From Alkalihalobacillus sp. FSL W8-0930 (GTDB lineage Bacteria; Bacillota; Bacilli; Bacillales; Bacillaceae_D), in contig CP150183.1 of the NCBI GenBank assembly GCA_037965595.1, positions 1,488,001 to 1,552,000 on the forward strand: DNA of 64,000 nucleotides, given 5' to 3'. This document shows, piece by piece, positions 8,680 to 17,433 of the stretch. The notes under the pieces were generated by a model. It worked only from the letters and a program-made list of their open reading frames with translations. It was not told where the DNA came from and did not search any database. A program made the translations under genes and the position numbers. How positions within the stretch are numbered: the first letter of the stretch is position 1; every line of letters begins with the position of its first letter.

Positions 8680-9093
8680 ATGACAATCCATTGGCAAGAT
8701 ACTGGAGCTCATATAGCTATCGCCGTTCATTCTATACACCAGGCAAGGACGTTTTATGAACACACACTAGGCCTGAAATTCATTAAAGAAGAAACCGTTG
8801 TAGATCAACAAGTACATGTTGCATTCTACTCTACTGGGTCATTGATGATTGAATTAATTGAACCACTAACAAAAGAGAGTCCAGTTGCGGCATTTCTTAA
8901 AAAACGCGGCGAAGGCATTCATCATCTGGCGCTAGGAACAAAGCACATAGAGCAAACGATGCAAACACTTACTGGAAGAGGGATTCAATTTTTAAATGAT
9001 ACAAGCACTAAGGGAGCAGATGGGGCGCATATTGCCTTTATTTCTCCGTCTCAGACGCACGGTGTCTTGTTAGAAGTTTGTGAGAAGCAGTAG
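8680..9093 (+). CDS. mce: Methylmalonyl-CoA epimerase (VOC family)
   Basis: 137 residues, one vicinal-oxygen-chelate domain made of two beta-alpha-beta-beta-beta halves. The early HIAIAV and later GEGIHHLAL and LLEV segments supply the metal-binding His, His and Glu of methylmalonyl-CoA epimerases. The enzyme converts S- to R-methylmalonyl-CoA in propionate metabolism. B. subtilis YqjC is the closest known relative by context, because a YqjE-like peptidase follows. The mutase and carboxylase are not in the window. Confidence 0.85.
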   Translation: MTIHWQDTGAHIAIAVHSIHQARTFYEHTLGLKFIKEETVVDQQVHVAFYSTGSLMIELIEPLTKESPVAAFLKKRGEGIHHLALGTKHIEQTMQTLTGRGIQFLNDTSTKGADGAHIAFISPSQTHGVLLEVCEKQ

Positions 9094-9157
9094 CTCACAC
9101 GTGTAACAGAAATGATTTTCCTGTAGGATAAAAGGGAAACGGAGGCGTACATTACAT

Positions 9158-10276
9158 ATGATCAATGAAACAAGAATAAAAGAAGAATTTATTGAACTAG
9201 TAAAAATTGACTCAGAGACAGGCAATGAAGGTGAGATTGCTAAGCATTTAAAAAAATCATTCGCTGAACTTGGGCTAGAGGTATATGAGGATGATGCGGC
9301 TGCACAGACAGGACATGGTGCAGGCAATTTAATAGCTACTCTTCCTGCAACTGCGAAAGGAAGCAATCGTACACCTATTTACTTTACCTCACATATGGAT
9401 ACGGTGGTTCCGGGCAAACAAATTAAACCAGAAGAAAAAGATGGATATATTGTAACAGACGGAACGACCATTTTAGGAGCAGATGACAAAGCAGGACTAG
9501 CAGCGATGTTTGAAGCGATTCGTGTGTTAAAAGAAGAGAATCTGGAGCACGGAACGATTCAGTTTATCATTACGGTTGGTGAAGAATCTGGATTAGTTGG
9601 TGCAAGAGTCCTTGAGGCAGACCGAATTTCTGCTGAATTTGGATATGCACTTGATAGCGATGGACCTGTAGGCGATATTATTGTTGCTGCCCCGTCCCAA
9701 GCAAAAATACATGCCAAAATATTTGGACGTACTGCTCATGCAGGAGTAGAACCTGAAAAAGGGATTTCTGCTATTACTGTAGCAGCTAAAGCTGTATCTA
9801 AAATGCCTTTAGGAAGAATTGATCAAGAAACGACAGCTAACATCGGGCGTTTTGAAGGTGGTAGTCAAACAAATATTGTGTGTGATTACGTTGAGGTTCT
9901 AGCAGAAGCCCGTTCATTAGAAGAAAGGAAACTGCATAAGCAAGTAGAAAAAATGAAACAGGCGTTTGAAGAAGCGGCTGAAATGATGGGGACATCGGCA
10001 GAAGTGAACGTTGAAATTACGTATCCAGGCTATAAGAAATCTGATGCAGATCAAGTGGTACAAATCGCACAAGCTGCGATGCAGAAGATAGGCAGGGAAT
10101 CAAGATTGCTTGAAAGTGGAGGCGGAAGTGATGCGAATATCATTGCTGGTCTAGGCATTCCTACTGTAAACCTTGCGATAGGATACGAGAATATCCACAC
10201 AACCGATGAGAAAATGCCGCTCACAGAATTAGTGAAAGCAGCAGAGGCAATTATAGCCATTACTCAAGAAGTATAA
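9158..10276 (+). CDS. M20 family metallopeptidase (PepT-like, YqjE)
   Basis: 372 residues. The zinc-binding framework of M20 peptidases is present: SHMDTV (His and Asp), GADDKAGLAA (bridging Asp), GEESGLVG (catalytic Glu-Glu), YALDSDGPVG, and a late His in NIHTTDE. The dimerisation domain begins at HAKIFGRTAHAG. It is annotated in relatives as a tripeptidase-like enzyme; the true substrate is uncertain. It follows the epimerase gene by 64 bases, as in the yqj cluster of B. subtilis. Confidence 0.88.
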   Translation: MINETRIKEEFIELVKIDSETGNEGEIAKHLKKSFAELGLEVYEDDAAAQTGHGAGNLIATLPATAKGSNRTPIYFTSHMDTVVPGKQIKPEEKDGYIVTDGTTILGADDKAGLAAMFEAIRVLKEENLEHGTIQFIITVGEESGLVGARVLEADRISAEFGYALDSDGPVGDIIVAAPSQAKIHAKIFGRTAHAGVEPEKGISAITVAAKAVSKMPLGRIDQETTANIGRFEGGSQTNIVCDYVEVLAEARSLEERKLHKQVEKMKQAFEEAAEMMGTSAEVNVEITYPGYKKSDADQVVQIAQAAMQKIGRESRLLESGGGSDANIIAGLGIPTVNLAIGYENIHTTDEKMPLTELVKAAEAIIAITQEV

Positions 10277-10282
10277 GTATAC

Positions 10283-10321
10283 AAAAAAGGACATTTGCCC
10301 AAAAAGCATGTCCTTTTTTTC
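10283..10321 (+). terminator. Terminator after the M20 peptidase
   Basis: An AAAAAAGGACAT stem, a 13-nt loop and ATGTCCTTTTTTT. The stem is perfect and the gene on the other side is convergent. Confidence 0.8.
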
Positions 10322-10327
10322 GTGATA

Positions 10328-10534
10328 TTAATGAAGGAAAGTCATAGAGAGATTGTTGGTTTGGCCAAATTCTAAACTCTCCAAAATCAATTCCTCAGAA
10401 TCTCCAATTTGTTCAGATATTTCAGTAATGGTAGGCGTGAATCCTGTAGTCTGTTTGTGCAGGCGGAGATAAGTGAATACCTTTCGTAAAGTGATGTCGT
10501 ACTCTGAAATCGTATGGTTCACGATAAAGGTCAT
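10328..10534 (-). CDS. Small protein resembling sigma-70 region 3
   Basis: 68 residues. The stretch LRKVFTYLRLHKQTTGFTPT followed by ITEISEQIGDSEELILESLE resembles region 3 of sigma-B/sigma-F type factors, where a helix leads into PTxxEIAxxLxxSEEEVxEAxE. No region 2 or 4 is present. It could be a stand-alone DNA- or polymerase-binding fragment, or a small helix-turn-helix protein. The frame extends to a GTG at 10546, but that lies inside the GGAGGTG site, so the ATG at 10534 is preferred. Confidence 0.6.
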   Translation of the reverse strand: MTFIVNHTISEYDITLRKVFTYLRLHKQTTGFTPTITEISEQIGDSEELILESLEFGQTNNLSMTFLH

Positions 10535-10683
10535 GTTCTGCCGCACCTCCCTTATACATAGGGAAAATTTATTAATAACCTAGTATAATACCACCTTATA
10601 CCATTCGTAATCAAGTTGCAAGTAAACTTTCTTTTAAAAACGAACATTCTTTCGTATAATAGAGAGTAGAAGGAGGGTTTTCC

Positions 10684-11922
10684 ATGCGTATCTTATTTCA
10701 TGTCGATATGAATAGCTTCTTTGCTTCGGTTGAACTATCGTTTAGACCGGAATTAAGAGGCAAACCAGTTGCAGTAGCTGGTAGTGTGGAGGATCGTCGT
10801 GGCATTATCGTGACTAGTACATATGAAGCTCGAGCAAAAGGTGTAAGAACCGCTATGCCTGTTTGGCAAGCAAAGAAAGCGTGTCCTGAGCTCATCCTAC
10901 TTAAATCAAACTTTGATCGTTACCGCACGGCATCGAGAAACATGTTCGAAATCTTGCGCTCCTATACATCGTTAGTTGAACCTGTCTCAATTGATGAAGG
11001 ATATATGGATGTGACGCAATATCATGGGCAGATACATCCATACGCATTGGCTGAGCAGATACAAGAACATCTACTTAGAGATATGAACCTACCATGTAGT
11101 ATTGGAATTGCTCCGAATAAGTTTCTTGCTAAGATGGCAAGTGATATGAAAAAGCCAAATGGAATTACAATCTTACGCAAGAGAGAGTTGCCTCAAAAGC
11201 TTTGGCCTCTCTCCATTCATGAGATGCAAGGGATTGGGAAGAAGACGGTTAGTAAATGGGAAAAAGCAAATATTCTCACCATCGGAGATCTTGCTCAGGC
11301 AGATCCTCTTTTTATTGCCGAGAAGTTTGGGTCTACGGCGCTTAAGCTCCAAAAAAGAGCGCAGGGTAGTGATGAACGATCTGTTAATCCAGACTCGATT
11401 CACGACTTTAAAAGCATAGGTAACTCTACAACATTACCGAGAGATACATCAAACGAACAAAAGATTGATACCATCTTAAAGCAGCTATCAGATTCAGTCA
11501 GTGACCGATTAGCGAAAAAGAATGTGGTTGCGTATGGTATACAACTTACGATCAAATATCATGATTGGAAAATCACAAATAAAAGTGAGAAGGTCTCAGA
11601 TGCGTTTCATACAACAGATGAGATCTACCTTCGCGCAAGAGCACTCTTTAAGAGAGCCTGGAACAATAAGCCTGTAAGGCTGCTAGGCATTAGTACGTAT
11701 GATCTTGTTGATAAACAAGGTGCTTTCAAGCAATTAAACCTTTTCACCCAAGAAAAAGATCAAAAGGATTATCGAATTCAACAAACGATGCAAACCATCC
11801 AAGATAAGTTTGGTCAGCATTCCCTTATAAAAGGCGCAAACGGATACGAAGCAAGAAGAAAGTGGATTGAACAACGTTCGTTGCGCGGGACAAGTCTTGA
11901 AAAACCAGATCAGACGGAATAA
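10684..11922 (+). CDS. dinB: DNA polymerase IV (Y family)
   Basis: 412 residues. The HVDMNSFFASVE start, the YEARAKGVRTAMP segment and the SIDEGYMDVT motif carry the metal-binding acidic residues of the Y-family palm. A GIGKKT helix-hairpin-helix (thumb) and a little-finger domain follow. A candidate clamp-binding QLNLF stretch lies near the C-terminus. The enzyme performs low-fidelity translesion synthesis. Position after the YqjE-like gene matches B. subtilis yqjH. It is monocistronic with an AGAAGGAGG ribosome binding site. Confidence 0.95.
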   Translation: MRILFHVDMNSFFASVELSFRPELRGKPVAVAGSVEDRRGIIVTSTYEARAKGVRTAMPVWQAKKACPELILLKSNFDRYRTASRNMFEILRSYTSLVEPVSIDEGYMDVTQYHGQIHPYALAEQIQEHLLRDMNLPCSIGIAPNKFLAKMASDMKKPNGITILRKRELPQKLWPLSIHEMQGIGKKTVSKWEKANILTIGDLAQADPLFIAEKFGSTALKLQKRAQGSDERSVNPDSIHDFKSIGNSTTLPRDTSNEQKIDTILKQLSDSVSDRLAKKNVVAYGIQLTIKYHDWKITNKSEKVSDAFHTTDEIYLRARALFKRAWNNKPVRLLGISTYDLVDKQGAFKQLNLFTQEKDQKDYRIQQTMQTIQDKFGQHSLIKGANGYEARRKWIEQRSLRGTSLEKPDQTE

Positions 11923-11939
11923 CCAAATACAAAATGTAT

Positions 11940-11966
11940 TAACTAGAAGTATAAAATGACCGATAT
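11940..11966 (+). promoter_or_regulatory. Candidate sigma-D promoter before the FliK-like gene
   Basis: TAAC, 15 bases, then ACCGATAT. The B. subtilis sigma-D consensus is TAAA, 15 bases, GCCGATAT. It lies about 36 bases before the ATG at 12002. Confidence 0.5.
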
Positions 11967-12001
11967 GATAGGTAACAGATTGCAGGGCGGGAGTGTATGT
12001 T

Positions 12002-14752
12002 ATGCAGGTGAATCCACTACTTAGTGGGAATGTAGTTGCTACGGAAAAACCTTTAAAGCAGGGAGAAGTGTTGCGCGGGGCAACATTTCAACCGATATCG
12101 GATACAGAAGCAACAATAAACGTTCGTGGAAAAGAACTAACAGTCAAAGTAGACGGCAAGATGCCTACATCAAATCAGGCCAATTTTATTGTTACTTCAG
12201 TAGATGAAGACGGCATTCGTGTTCAAGAATGGAGCCCTAAAGAAGCAACCCACGCACCCAAGCTAGGAACTGGGTCACAAGCTCTTCTAGATGCTAATGA
12301 TTCCTTATCAAATGAGGCTGTCCGTAATACGAGAGGCTCTCTAATGGAAGCAGCCATTAAGTCAGGCATAAGCCGACCGACTGGATTATTACTTGATGCT
12401 ATGACACTTGTTCAAGAAAGTGGGAGACCTCTTTCAGAAGAAACCATACGTGAGCTTTCTAATTTCTTGAAGTCATCATCTGAAAAGCCAAAACTCCAAG
12501 CGGTTGAAGCGTTATTATCGAAAAACTTACCTATTCGCGAATCTCATCTGCAAGCCATACATGAGACCCGGACAGGCAAACCGCTAAATGACATTGTAAA
12601 AAGCCTTGAACAACAGGTCCAACCAAAGCAACAGGAAATAAATCATTTAAAACAGCAGGTATTAAAACAACTCGTTCAATCAACGTCGGGTAAACAGCTT
12701 TCAGATGTCCAACAGGCTTTAGTTAAGGAATTTCAGTCTCAACTTAGCCAAGCCATAACGGTAGACAAGATTGATCAGCTCTCTCAACTAATCTCTAAAA
12801 CTCTTCAGGGGGATAAGGGAATTCAAGGTAAGGCAGAACAACCGAAGCTAGTTGAACCTCTTGACACACTTAACTTAAAGAAAGAGAGTTTAGTAGCATT
12901 ACCAAAACAAAGAGAGAGTATAGAAGGTTCATCAAGACAGAAAGAGAGTGTAGAAGTTCTGCCAAAACAAAAAGAAAGTGCAGAACCTTCACTAAGTCAA
13001 AAAGAACGTGTACATACATCATTAAAACAGAAAGAGCCATCGCAGCAGGTAACTCGTTTAGTTGAGTTGGATGAACCGACTCAACTACGTGCGAAATCAA
13101 GCAAGGAAGACATATCAATGTTTGACCGCTCTAGAAATGGAATAGACAACCTCTCGAGTCCGATAAAAAAAGAAGTGGATCATCAAATTCCTAATCATCG
13201 TACTGAAGGTAACTCGTCTGAATCCGAGAAACATCCTTTACAACAAGTTGTTCGTTCATCTAATGTGGAGCTACCGTTACAAAAGGAGCTTCCTTTACAA
13301 GAACCTGAGGAAGCTAAAGTAGTTGTTCAGCGGCAAAGAGATCATTTAAACCAATTAGCTCAAACAATTGAACTGGAAGAGAATCCACATAAGGCATTGG
13401 AAGCCATTAAATCAGATTTGCAAGGACAACCAGTGTTAGAGCATGACCAAGTAAACCGACTTATGGATCAGCTTGAGGTTTCCGGCGCGCGTTTACAGGC
13501 CGGAAGAGAATTGGCTGCAAGAACGGTTCTGTCCACAGCAATTGAGGCGGAGCTTTCCATGCTGCCGAGTTCAACCGATTCACTTCCAGAAGAATTAAAC
13601 AATCGATTGATGCAGAATGAATATATTGCACCAATACAAAGTAAACAAATTATTGTCACTACTGTTACGGACAAGATGGCTCAATTAACAAATGAATTTA
13701 AGGATTTCCAGCGAGAGACTGTCAGAACGCTTAGACAAATCCAAGTTGATTTAACTACGCCTCAGCGTTCAGATATGCACGTATCTAAAAATCAACTTGA
13801 CTCAATTATACGTAAATTAGATCATTCCATACTGCGCGGTGAAGCAATGCAGTTTGCTGACATGAAAACAGAAAAGCATTTAATGCTTGCAAGTAGTAAG
13901 CTGGCAGAAGCAAGGCAGCATCTTGCTGCTGGAAGAAATCAGCAAGCAGCAGATATTGTTACCAAGGTACAAAAACAAGTTGAAGCCATTACATACAAGC
14001 CATCTGAGACTAAGGTGGTTGCGGAAAGCGCTCGTCAACAATTAAATCATGAACAGAAAAAGCCTCAAAGCACTCCGCTTTTCCATATGGAAGAGGCAGC
14101 TGCTAAAGCAAAATCGGGTACTGCAAGAGGTGCCTTTGAAGCATTAAAACAACTTGGTCTTAACCATGAGGCAGATTTTGCGCAGAAATTTAGTCAGAAA
14201 GAACCTCAGAAGGAAGTACCACTAGAACGAAATTTAAAACAATCGTTGATTCAGTTAGTGAATAGTCAGGATGAAGGAAGTAAAACAACACAACTGGCGA
14301 GTCAGGCTCTTCAACATGTAACGGGACAGCAGCTTTTAAGTAAACAGGATGCTCAACCCCTTCAAAGCTTATTCTTTCAGCTGCCATTAGTCCTTGAGCA
14401 AAAAGTAGAGCAGCTTCAGTGCTATATCCAATCAAAAAAAGAAGGCGAACAAGTAGATTGGCAAAATTGTAGTTTATATTTTTTAATGGAAACACCAAAG
14501 CTTGGGGAAGTTGGAATTTCGATTAAAGCAGTTCAAAGACAGTTATCCGTTACTCTCACAAACGATCAAAAGGATTTCAAATCTAAAATGGAGCCACTTG
14601 TAGAAAAGGCTATAGCCAAGGTAGAGGAAGTTGGTTATTCAATTTCTTCGGTTTCATTCTCACCTTTCACAAAGAATCAAGAGACGGAATCCATTCAAAC
14701 GCCTAAAAACCAAGTTTATTCCAGTGATAAAGGATTTGATTATAAGATATGA
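12002..14752 (+). CDS. FliK-like flagellar hook-length-control family protein (YlqG-like)
   Basis: 916 residues, unusually long. A conserved N-terminal block (VNPLLSGNVV...GEVLRGATF) is followed by a long Gln/Lys/Glu/Ser-rich, low-complexity middle. That middle includes about six loose repeats of a KQ(K/R)ES core near residues 300-350. A FliK-type C-terminal domain closes the protein (YFLMETPKLGEVGISIKAVQ, then FSPF). The next gene encodes an FlhB C-terminal-like protein, the same pair as B. subtilis ylqG-ylqH. It may act with the export switch, which is inference. The GTG at 11993 abuts the ribosome binding site, so ATG 12002 is preferred. Confidence 0.75.
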   Translation: MQVNPLLSGNVVATEKPLKQGEVLRGATFQPISDTEATINVRGKELTVKVDGKMPTSNQANFIVTSVDEDGIRVQEWSPKEATHAPKLGTGSQALLDANDSLSNEAVRNTRGSLMEAAIKSGISRPTGLLLDAMTLVQESGRPLSEETIRELSNFLKSSSEKPKLQAVEALLSKNLPIRESHLQAIHETRTGKPLNDIVKSLEQQVQPKQQEINHLKQQVLKQLVQSTSGKQLSDVQQALVKEFQSQLSQAITVDKIDQLSQLISKTLQGDKGIQGKAEQPKLVEPLDTLNLKKESLVALPKQRESIEGSSRQKESVEVLPKQKESAEPSLSQKERVHTSLKQKEPSQQVTRLVELDEPTQLRAKSSKEDISMFDRSRNGIDNLSSPIKKEVDHQIPNHRTEGNSSESEKHPLQQVVRSSNVELPLQKELPLQEPEEAKVVVQRQRDHLNQLAQTIELEENPHKALEAIKSDLQGQPVLEHDQVNRLMDQLEVSGARLQAGRELAARTVLSTAIEAELSMLPSSTDSLPEELNNRLMQNEYIAPIQSKQIIVTTVTDKMAQLTNEFKDFQRETVRTLRQIQVDLTTPQRSDMHVSKNQLDSIIRKLDHSILRGEAMQFADMKTEKHLMLASSKLAEARQHLAAGRNQQAADIVTKVQKQVEAITYKPSETKVVAESARQQLNHEQKKPQSTPLFHMEEAAAKAKSGTARGAFEALKQLGLNHEADFAQKFSQKEPQKEVPLERNLKQSLIQLVNSQDEGSKTTQLASQALQHVTGQQLLSKQDAQPLQSLFFQLPLVLEQKVEQLQCYIQSKKEGEQVDWQNCSLYFLMETPKLGEVGISIKAVQRQLSVTLTNDQKDFKSKMEPLVEKAIAKVEEVGYSISSVSFSPFTKNQETESIQTPKNQVYSSDKGFDYKI

Positions 14753-15045
14753 ATCAATTTCAATACGTGAACCTTAAGCAAAAAAAGCAAACAAGCGGTC
14801 CTTCAGCAGCTGTCATTCGTTACGAAGATGAAGGGTCAGCTCCAAAGGTTGTTGCACAAGGAAGAGGAAGAGTCGCCAAGCACATGATGGAGCTTGCCAA
14901 GGAACATAATATTCATTTACAAGAAGATTCATCCCTACTTACAAGCTTATTAGATATGGACCTAGGAGATAACATTCCTCCACAATTATATTCAGTTATG
15001 GCAGAGATCCTATTATTAATCGAAGAGATGGAAGAAAGCTATTAA
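14749..15045 (+). CDS. FlhB C-terminal-like export switch protein (YlqH-like)
   Basis: 98 residues resembling only the cytoplasmic domain of FlhB/EscU. It has AAVIRYEDEGSAPKVVAQGRG, then a helix ending KEHNIHLQEDSSLLTSLLDMDLGDNIP. The NPTH autocleavage motif of true FlhB is absent, since the protein begins after it. The start overlaps the YlqG stop by 4 bases. Stand-alone FlhB-C proteins of Bacilli can affect flagellar export, but a role here is inferred from the neighbours. Confidence 0.85.
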   Translation: MNQFQYVNLKQKKQTSGPSAAVIRYEDEGSAPKVVAQGRGRVAKHMMELAKEHNIHLQEDSSLLTSLLDMDLGDNIPPQLYSVMAEILLLIEEMEESY

Positions 15046-15068
15046 GATTAAGTAGAGGATGCCGATAT
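15042..15068 (+). promoter_or_regulatory. Candidate sigma-D promoter before fliS-flagellin
   Basis: TTAA, 15 bases, then a perfect GCCGATAT sigma-D -10 element. It overlaps the stop of the FlhB-like gene and lies 27 bases before the fliS start. Confidence 0.7.
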
Positions 15069-15094
15069 AATAGTTGAGATAAAGGAGTGATCTT

Positions 15095-15514
15095 GTGCCA
15101 TTAATTTCTCAAGAGACCTTGCACAAAAAGACGTCTCAAGAGCTCACACTGCTTTTATATGAATCAGCTCTTAATAATCTTGAATCGGCAGTGAATCATA
15201 TAGAGCGTGATAACTATGAACAAGCTAATAAAAACCTACAAAAAACAAACGATATTCTTGAACGTCTTGGTGTTGGAATTAACTACGAAGCAGGTATACT
15301 TGCTGATCAATTAGAACAGCTTTATAACTATTTAGCGGATGAAGTAATCACAGCAAACCTATTAAAAGACAGAATACGTATTCAACATGTACATGGAATT
15401 ATATTGTCCTTATTTAGTGCGATGATAGAAGCAGTAAAAGATAAACGTGTGGCAAACGATCGGGTGAATCATAAGCAAACCAATGCATATGAAAAAATGG
15501 CCTCATACGAATAA
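15095..15514 (+). CDS. fliS: Flagellar export chaperone FliS
   Basis: 139 residues, all helical. The start ISQETLHKKTSQELTLLLYESAL and the YEQANKNLQKTNDILERLGVG segment follow the FliS pattern, in which a helical bundle wraps the flagellin C-terminus and prevents premature assembly. A GTG start follows AAAGGAGTGATC. It sits 18 bases before a flagellin gene, which is the expected client. No FliD cap gene is present at this locus. Confidence 0.85.
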   Translation: MPLISQETLHKKTSQELTLLLYESALNNLESAVNHIERDNYEQANKNLQKTNDILERLGVGINYEAGILADQLEQLYNYLADEVITANLLKDRIRIQHVHGIILSLFSAMIEAVKDKRVANDRVNHKQTNAYEKMASYE

Positions 15515-15532
15515 GAAGAGGGAGCGAAACCA

Positions 15533-16345
15533 GTGAAAATTAACAATAATATTCAAGCCTTAAACGCATACCGAAACCTAAGTCAAAACCAAATTCACAC
15601 ATCAAAAAACCTTGAAAAGCTATCATCAGGCTTACGGATTAACCGTGCTGCAGACGATGCTGCTGGACTTGCCATCTCCGAAAAAATGCGTTCGCAAATT
15701 CGCGGACTCGATATGGCAGAACGCAATGCACTAGACGGCGTATCGCTCATGCAAACAGCAGAAGGGGCTATGCAGGAAGTACACTCTATGCTTCAGCGTA
15801 TGCGAGAGCTTGCTGTGCAGGCGGCGAATGATACGAATGATTTAACTGATCGTAATCAAATACAAGATGAAATAAATGAATTAGTTAAAGAGATTGATTC
15901 TATATCAGAGAAAACTGAATTTAACTCTAAAAAGTTGTTAGACGGCTCTCTAACGGATATTAAATTTCAAATTGGACCGAGTTCAAATCAGGCAGTAACT
16001 TTCACAATTCCTGCAATAGATACTAAGGAACTTGGTATAGACGATTTGACTGTTAATAGTAACGCCAACGCTGAAGCTACAATTGATAGTCTAGATAGTG
16101 CCATTGCAAAAGTCTCTAGCAGCCGCTCCACTCTCGGCGCCATCCAAAACCGCCTTGAGCACACAATCAACAACCTTCAAGTCACTAAAGAGAACCTAAC
16201 ATCATCAGAATCTCGAATCCGAGATGCCGATATGGCTCTAGAAATGACTGAGTTCACCCGTAACAATATCTTAAACCAATCAGCGACAGCGATGCTGGCC
16301 CAAGCAAATCAGCTTCCACAAGGTGTCCTGCAGCTGTTACAATAA
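15533..16345 (+). CDS. hag: Flagellin
   Basis: 270 residues, about the length of short Bacillus flagellins. The D0/D1 N-terminus (MKINNNIQALNAYRNLSQNQ) and C-terminus (ALEMTEFTRNNILNQSATAM, ending VLQLLQ) are intact. The surface-exposed centre is short, about residues 150-190. A GTG start follows GGGAG. FliS precedes it and a hairpin terminator follows. A separate main hag locus may exist elsewhere in the genome; this cannot be seen here. Confidence 0.95.
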   Translation: MKINNNIQALNAYRNLSQNQIHTSKNLEKLSSGLRINRAADDAAGLAISEKMRSQIRGLDMAERNALDGVSLMQTAEGAMQEVHSMLQRMRELAVQAANDTNDLTDRNQIQDEINELVKEIDSISEKTEFNSKKLLDGSLTDIKFQIGPSSNQAVTFTIPAIDTKELGIDDLTVNSNANAEATIDSLDSAIAKVSSSRSTLGAIQNRLEHTINNLQVTKENLTSSESRIRDADMALEMTEFTRNNILNQSATAMLAQANQLPQGVLQLLQ

Positions 16346-16351
16346 TTAGTA

Positions 16352-16384
16352 GACGAGAAGGCGCTGTCCTTTTCGTCTTTTTCA
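16352..16384 (+). terminator. Terminator after flagellin
   Basis: GACGAGAAGG pairs with CCTTTTCGTC (one G-T pair) around a 6-nt loop and is followed by TTTTTC. Confidence 0.85.
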
Positions 16385-16417
16385 AAATGAAATTGATTAT
16401 AGAAAGGCGTGAACCGG

Positions 16418-16855
16418 ATGGACGTAGAGCGGATCATGAGAACCGGAGTCCATAAAGTGGAACGGAAAAAGGCTGAAGTTCAACCTTCTACCACATTTTC
16501 TGAGGTGATGAACAAGCAGCGTGCTGATAAAGCAGTTGAGCAACTAACGAAGCTCATGCACAAAGTAGAAGAACAAGGTAAGGTCCTTGCTGAGACTAGA
16601 ACGATTGACGAGTTACATACGTATAAAAAGCTTGTTAAGGAATTTATGGATGATGCGGTAAAGCACGGGTTAAGCTTAGAAGAACGTCGTGGCTTTAACA
16701 GACGTGGTCGCACCAAAATCTATAAGCTTGTTGAAGAGGTTGATCGTAAGTTAATCGATCTCACAAACGATGTGCTAGATAAGCAAAAAAGTAGCCTGGA
16801 TATTTTAAGCAAGGTCGGAGAAATTAAGGGCCTTTTAGTTAATATCTACGCTTAA
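16418..16855 (+). CDS. YaaR family (DUF327) protein
   Basis: 145 residues, helical, with the FSEVMNKQRADKAVEQLTKLM start and YKKLVKEFMDDAVKHGLSLE followed by FNRRGRTKIYKLVEEVDRKL, which define the YaaR/DUF327 family. The function is not established. Here it directly follows flagellin, so a motility link is plausible but unproven. A GTG at 16409 abuts the AAAGG site, so the ATG at 16418 with normal spacing is preferred. Confidence 0.82.
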   Translation: MDVERIMRTGVHKVERKKAEVQPSTTFSEVMNKQRADKAVEQLTKLMHKVEEQGKVLAETRTIDELHTYKKLVKEFMDDAVKHGLSLEERRGFNRRGRTKIYKLVEEVDRKLIDLTNDVLDKQKSSLDILSKVGEIKGLLVNIYA

Positions 16856-16958
16856 TTTGTCGACTTATTGGCGCGAATGTGTGCGTCTTTTTGTTTATTT
16901 CCATGGATTCGTGATATACTTCGAAAAAAGGTCAGACAGATTAAAAGGGGCAAAGACT

Positions 16959-17411
16959 ATGGATAGACTCATCTATACCTACAAAACAACAATCGATGCA
17001 CCCATGAAACAGGTTTGGGACTTTTTTCAAGATCCGCGTAACCTCGCAAAAATTCAACGATTCCCAAAGGTTCAGATAAAAGAAGCTGAAGCAGAGTCAG
17101 TTGAAGGAAGCGAAATTAAGATGAAAATTGGCCTTTGGGGTGTTGGGGTAAGCTGGAAGGCGACGATTGAGACCGTGAAAAAGCCATATTACTTCGTAGA
17201 TATTGCGGAGAAACCACCATTTCCATTCACATATTGGCGTCATACTCACCGTTTCTCGCGCGAGGATGGAAAAAGCGTCATGACCGATGAGCTTGAGTTT
17301 GCTGCTAACTTGCCGAGCGCTGTGTCCCATAAAATACTGACGTACATGTTTAAAACAAGAGAAAAACAAATACAACAAGCTTTTCAACAATTAAAAGAAG
17401 ATGATCGCTAA
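16959..17411 (+). CDS. SRPBCC (START/Bet v1-like) family protein
   Basis: 150 residues. The pattern TIDAPMKQVWDFFQDPRNLA, a central beta sheet and a long C-terminal helix ending in REKQIQQAFQQLKE fit the SRPBCC ligand-binding fold. The ligand is unknown. The frame extends upstream to 16857, but an AAAAGGGG ribosome binding site selects the ATG at 16959. It converges on the CBS gene over a shared terminator. Confidence 0.75.
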   Translation: MDRLIYTYKTTIDAPMKQVWDFFQDPRNLAKIQRFPKVQIKEAEAESVEGSEIKMKIGLWGVGVSWKATIETVKKPYYFVDIAEKPPFPFTYWRHTHRFSREDGKSVMTDELEFAANLPSAVSHKILTYMFKTREKQIQQAFQQLKEDDR

Positions 17412-17433
17412 AACGCGGTCATCTTCTTTTGTT
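17394..17433. terminator. Bidirectional terminator between SRPBCC and CBS genes
   Basis: AAAAGAAGATGATCGC pairs with GCGGTCATCTTCTTTT (one G-T pair) around a short A-rich loop. The SRPBCC stop codon lies within it, and both strands end in T runs. Confidence 0.85.
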
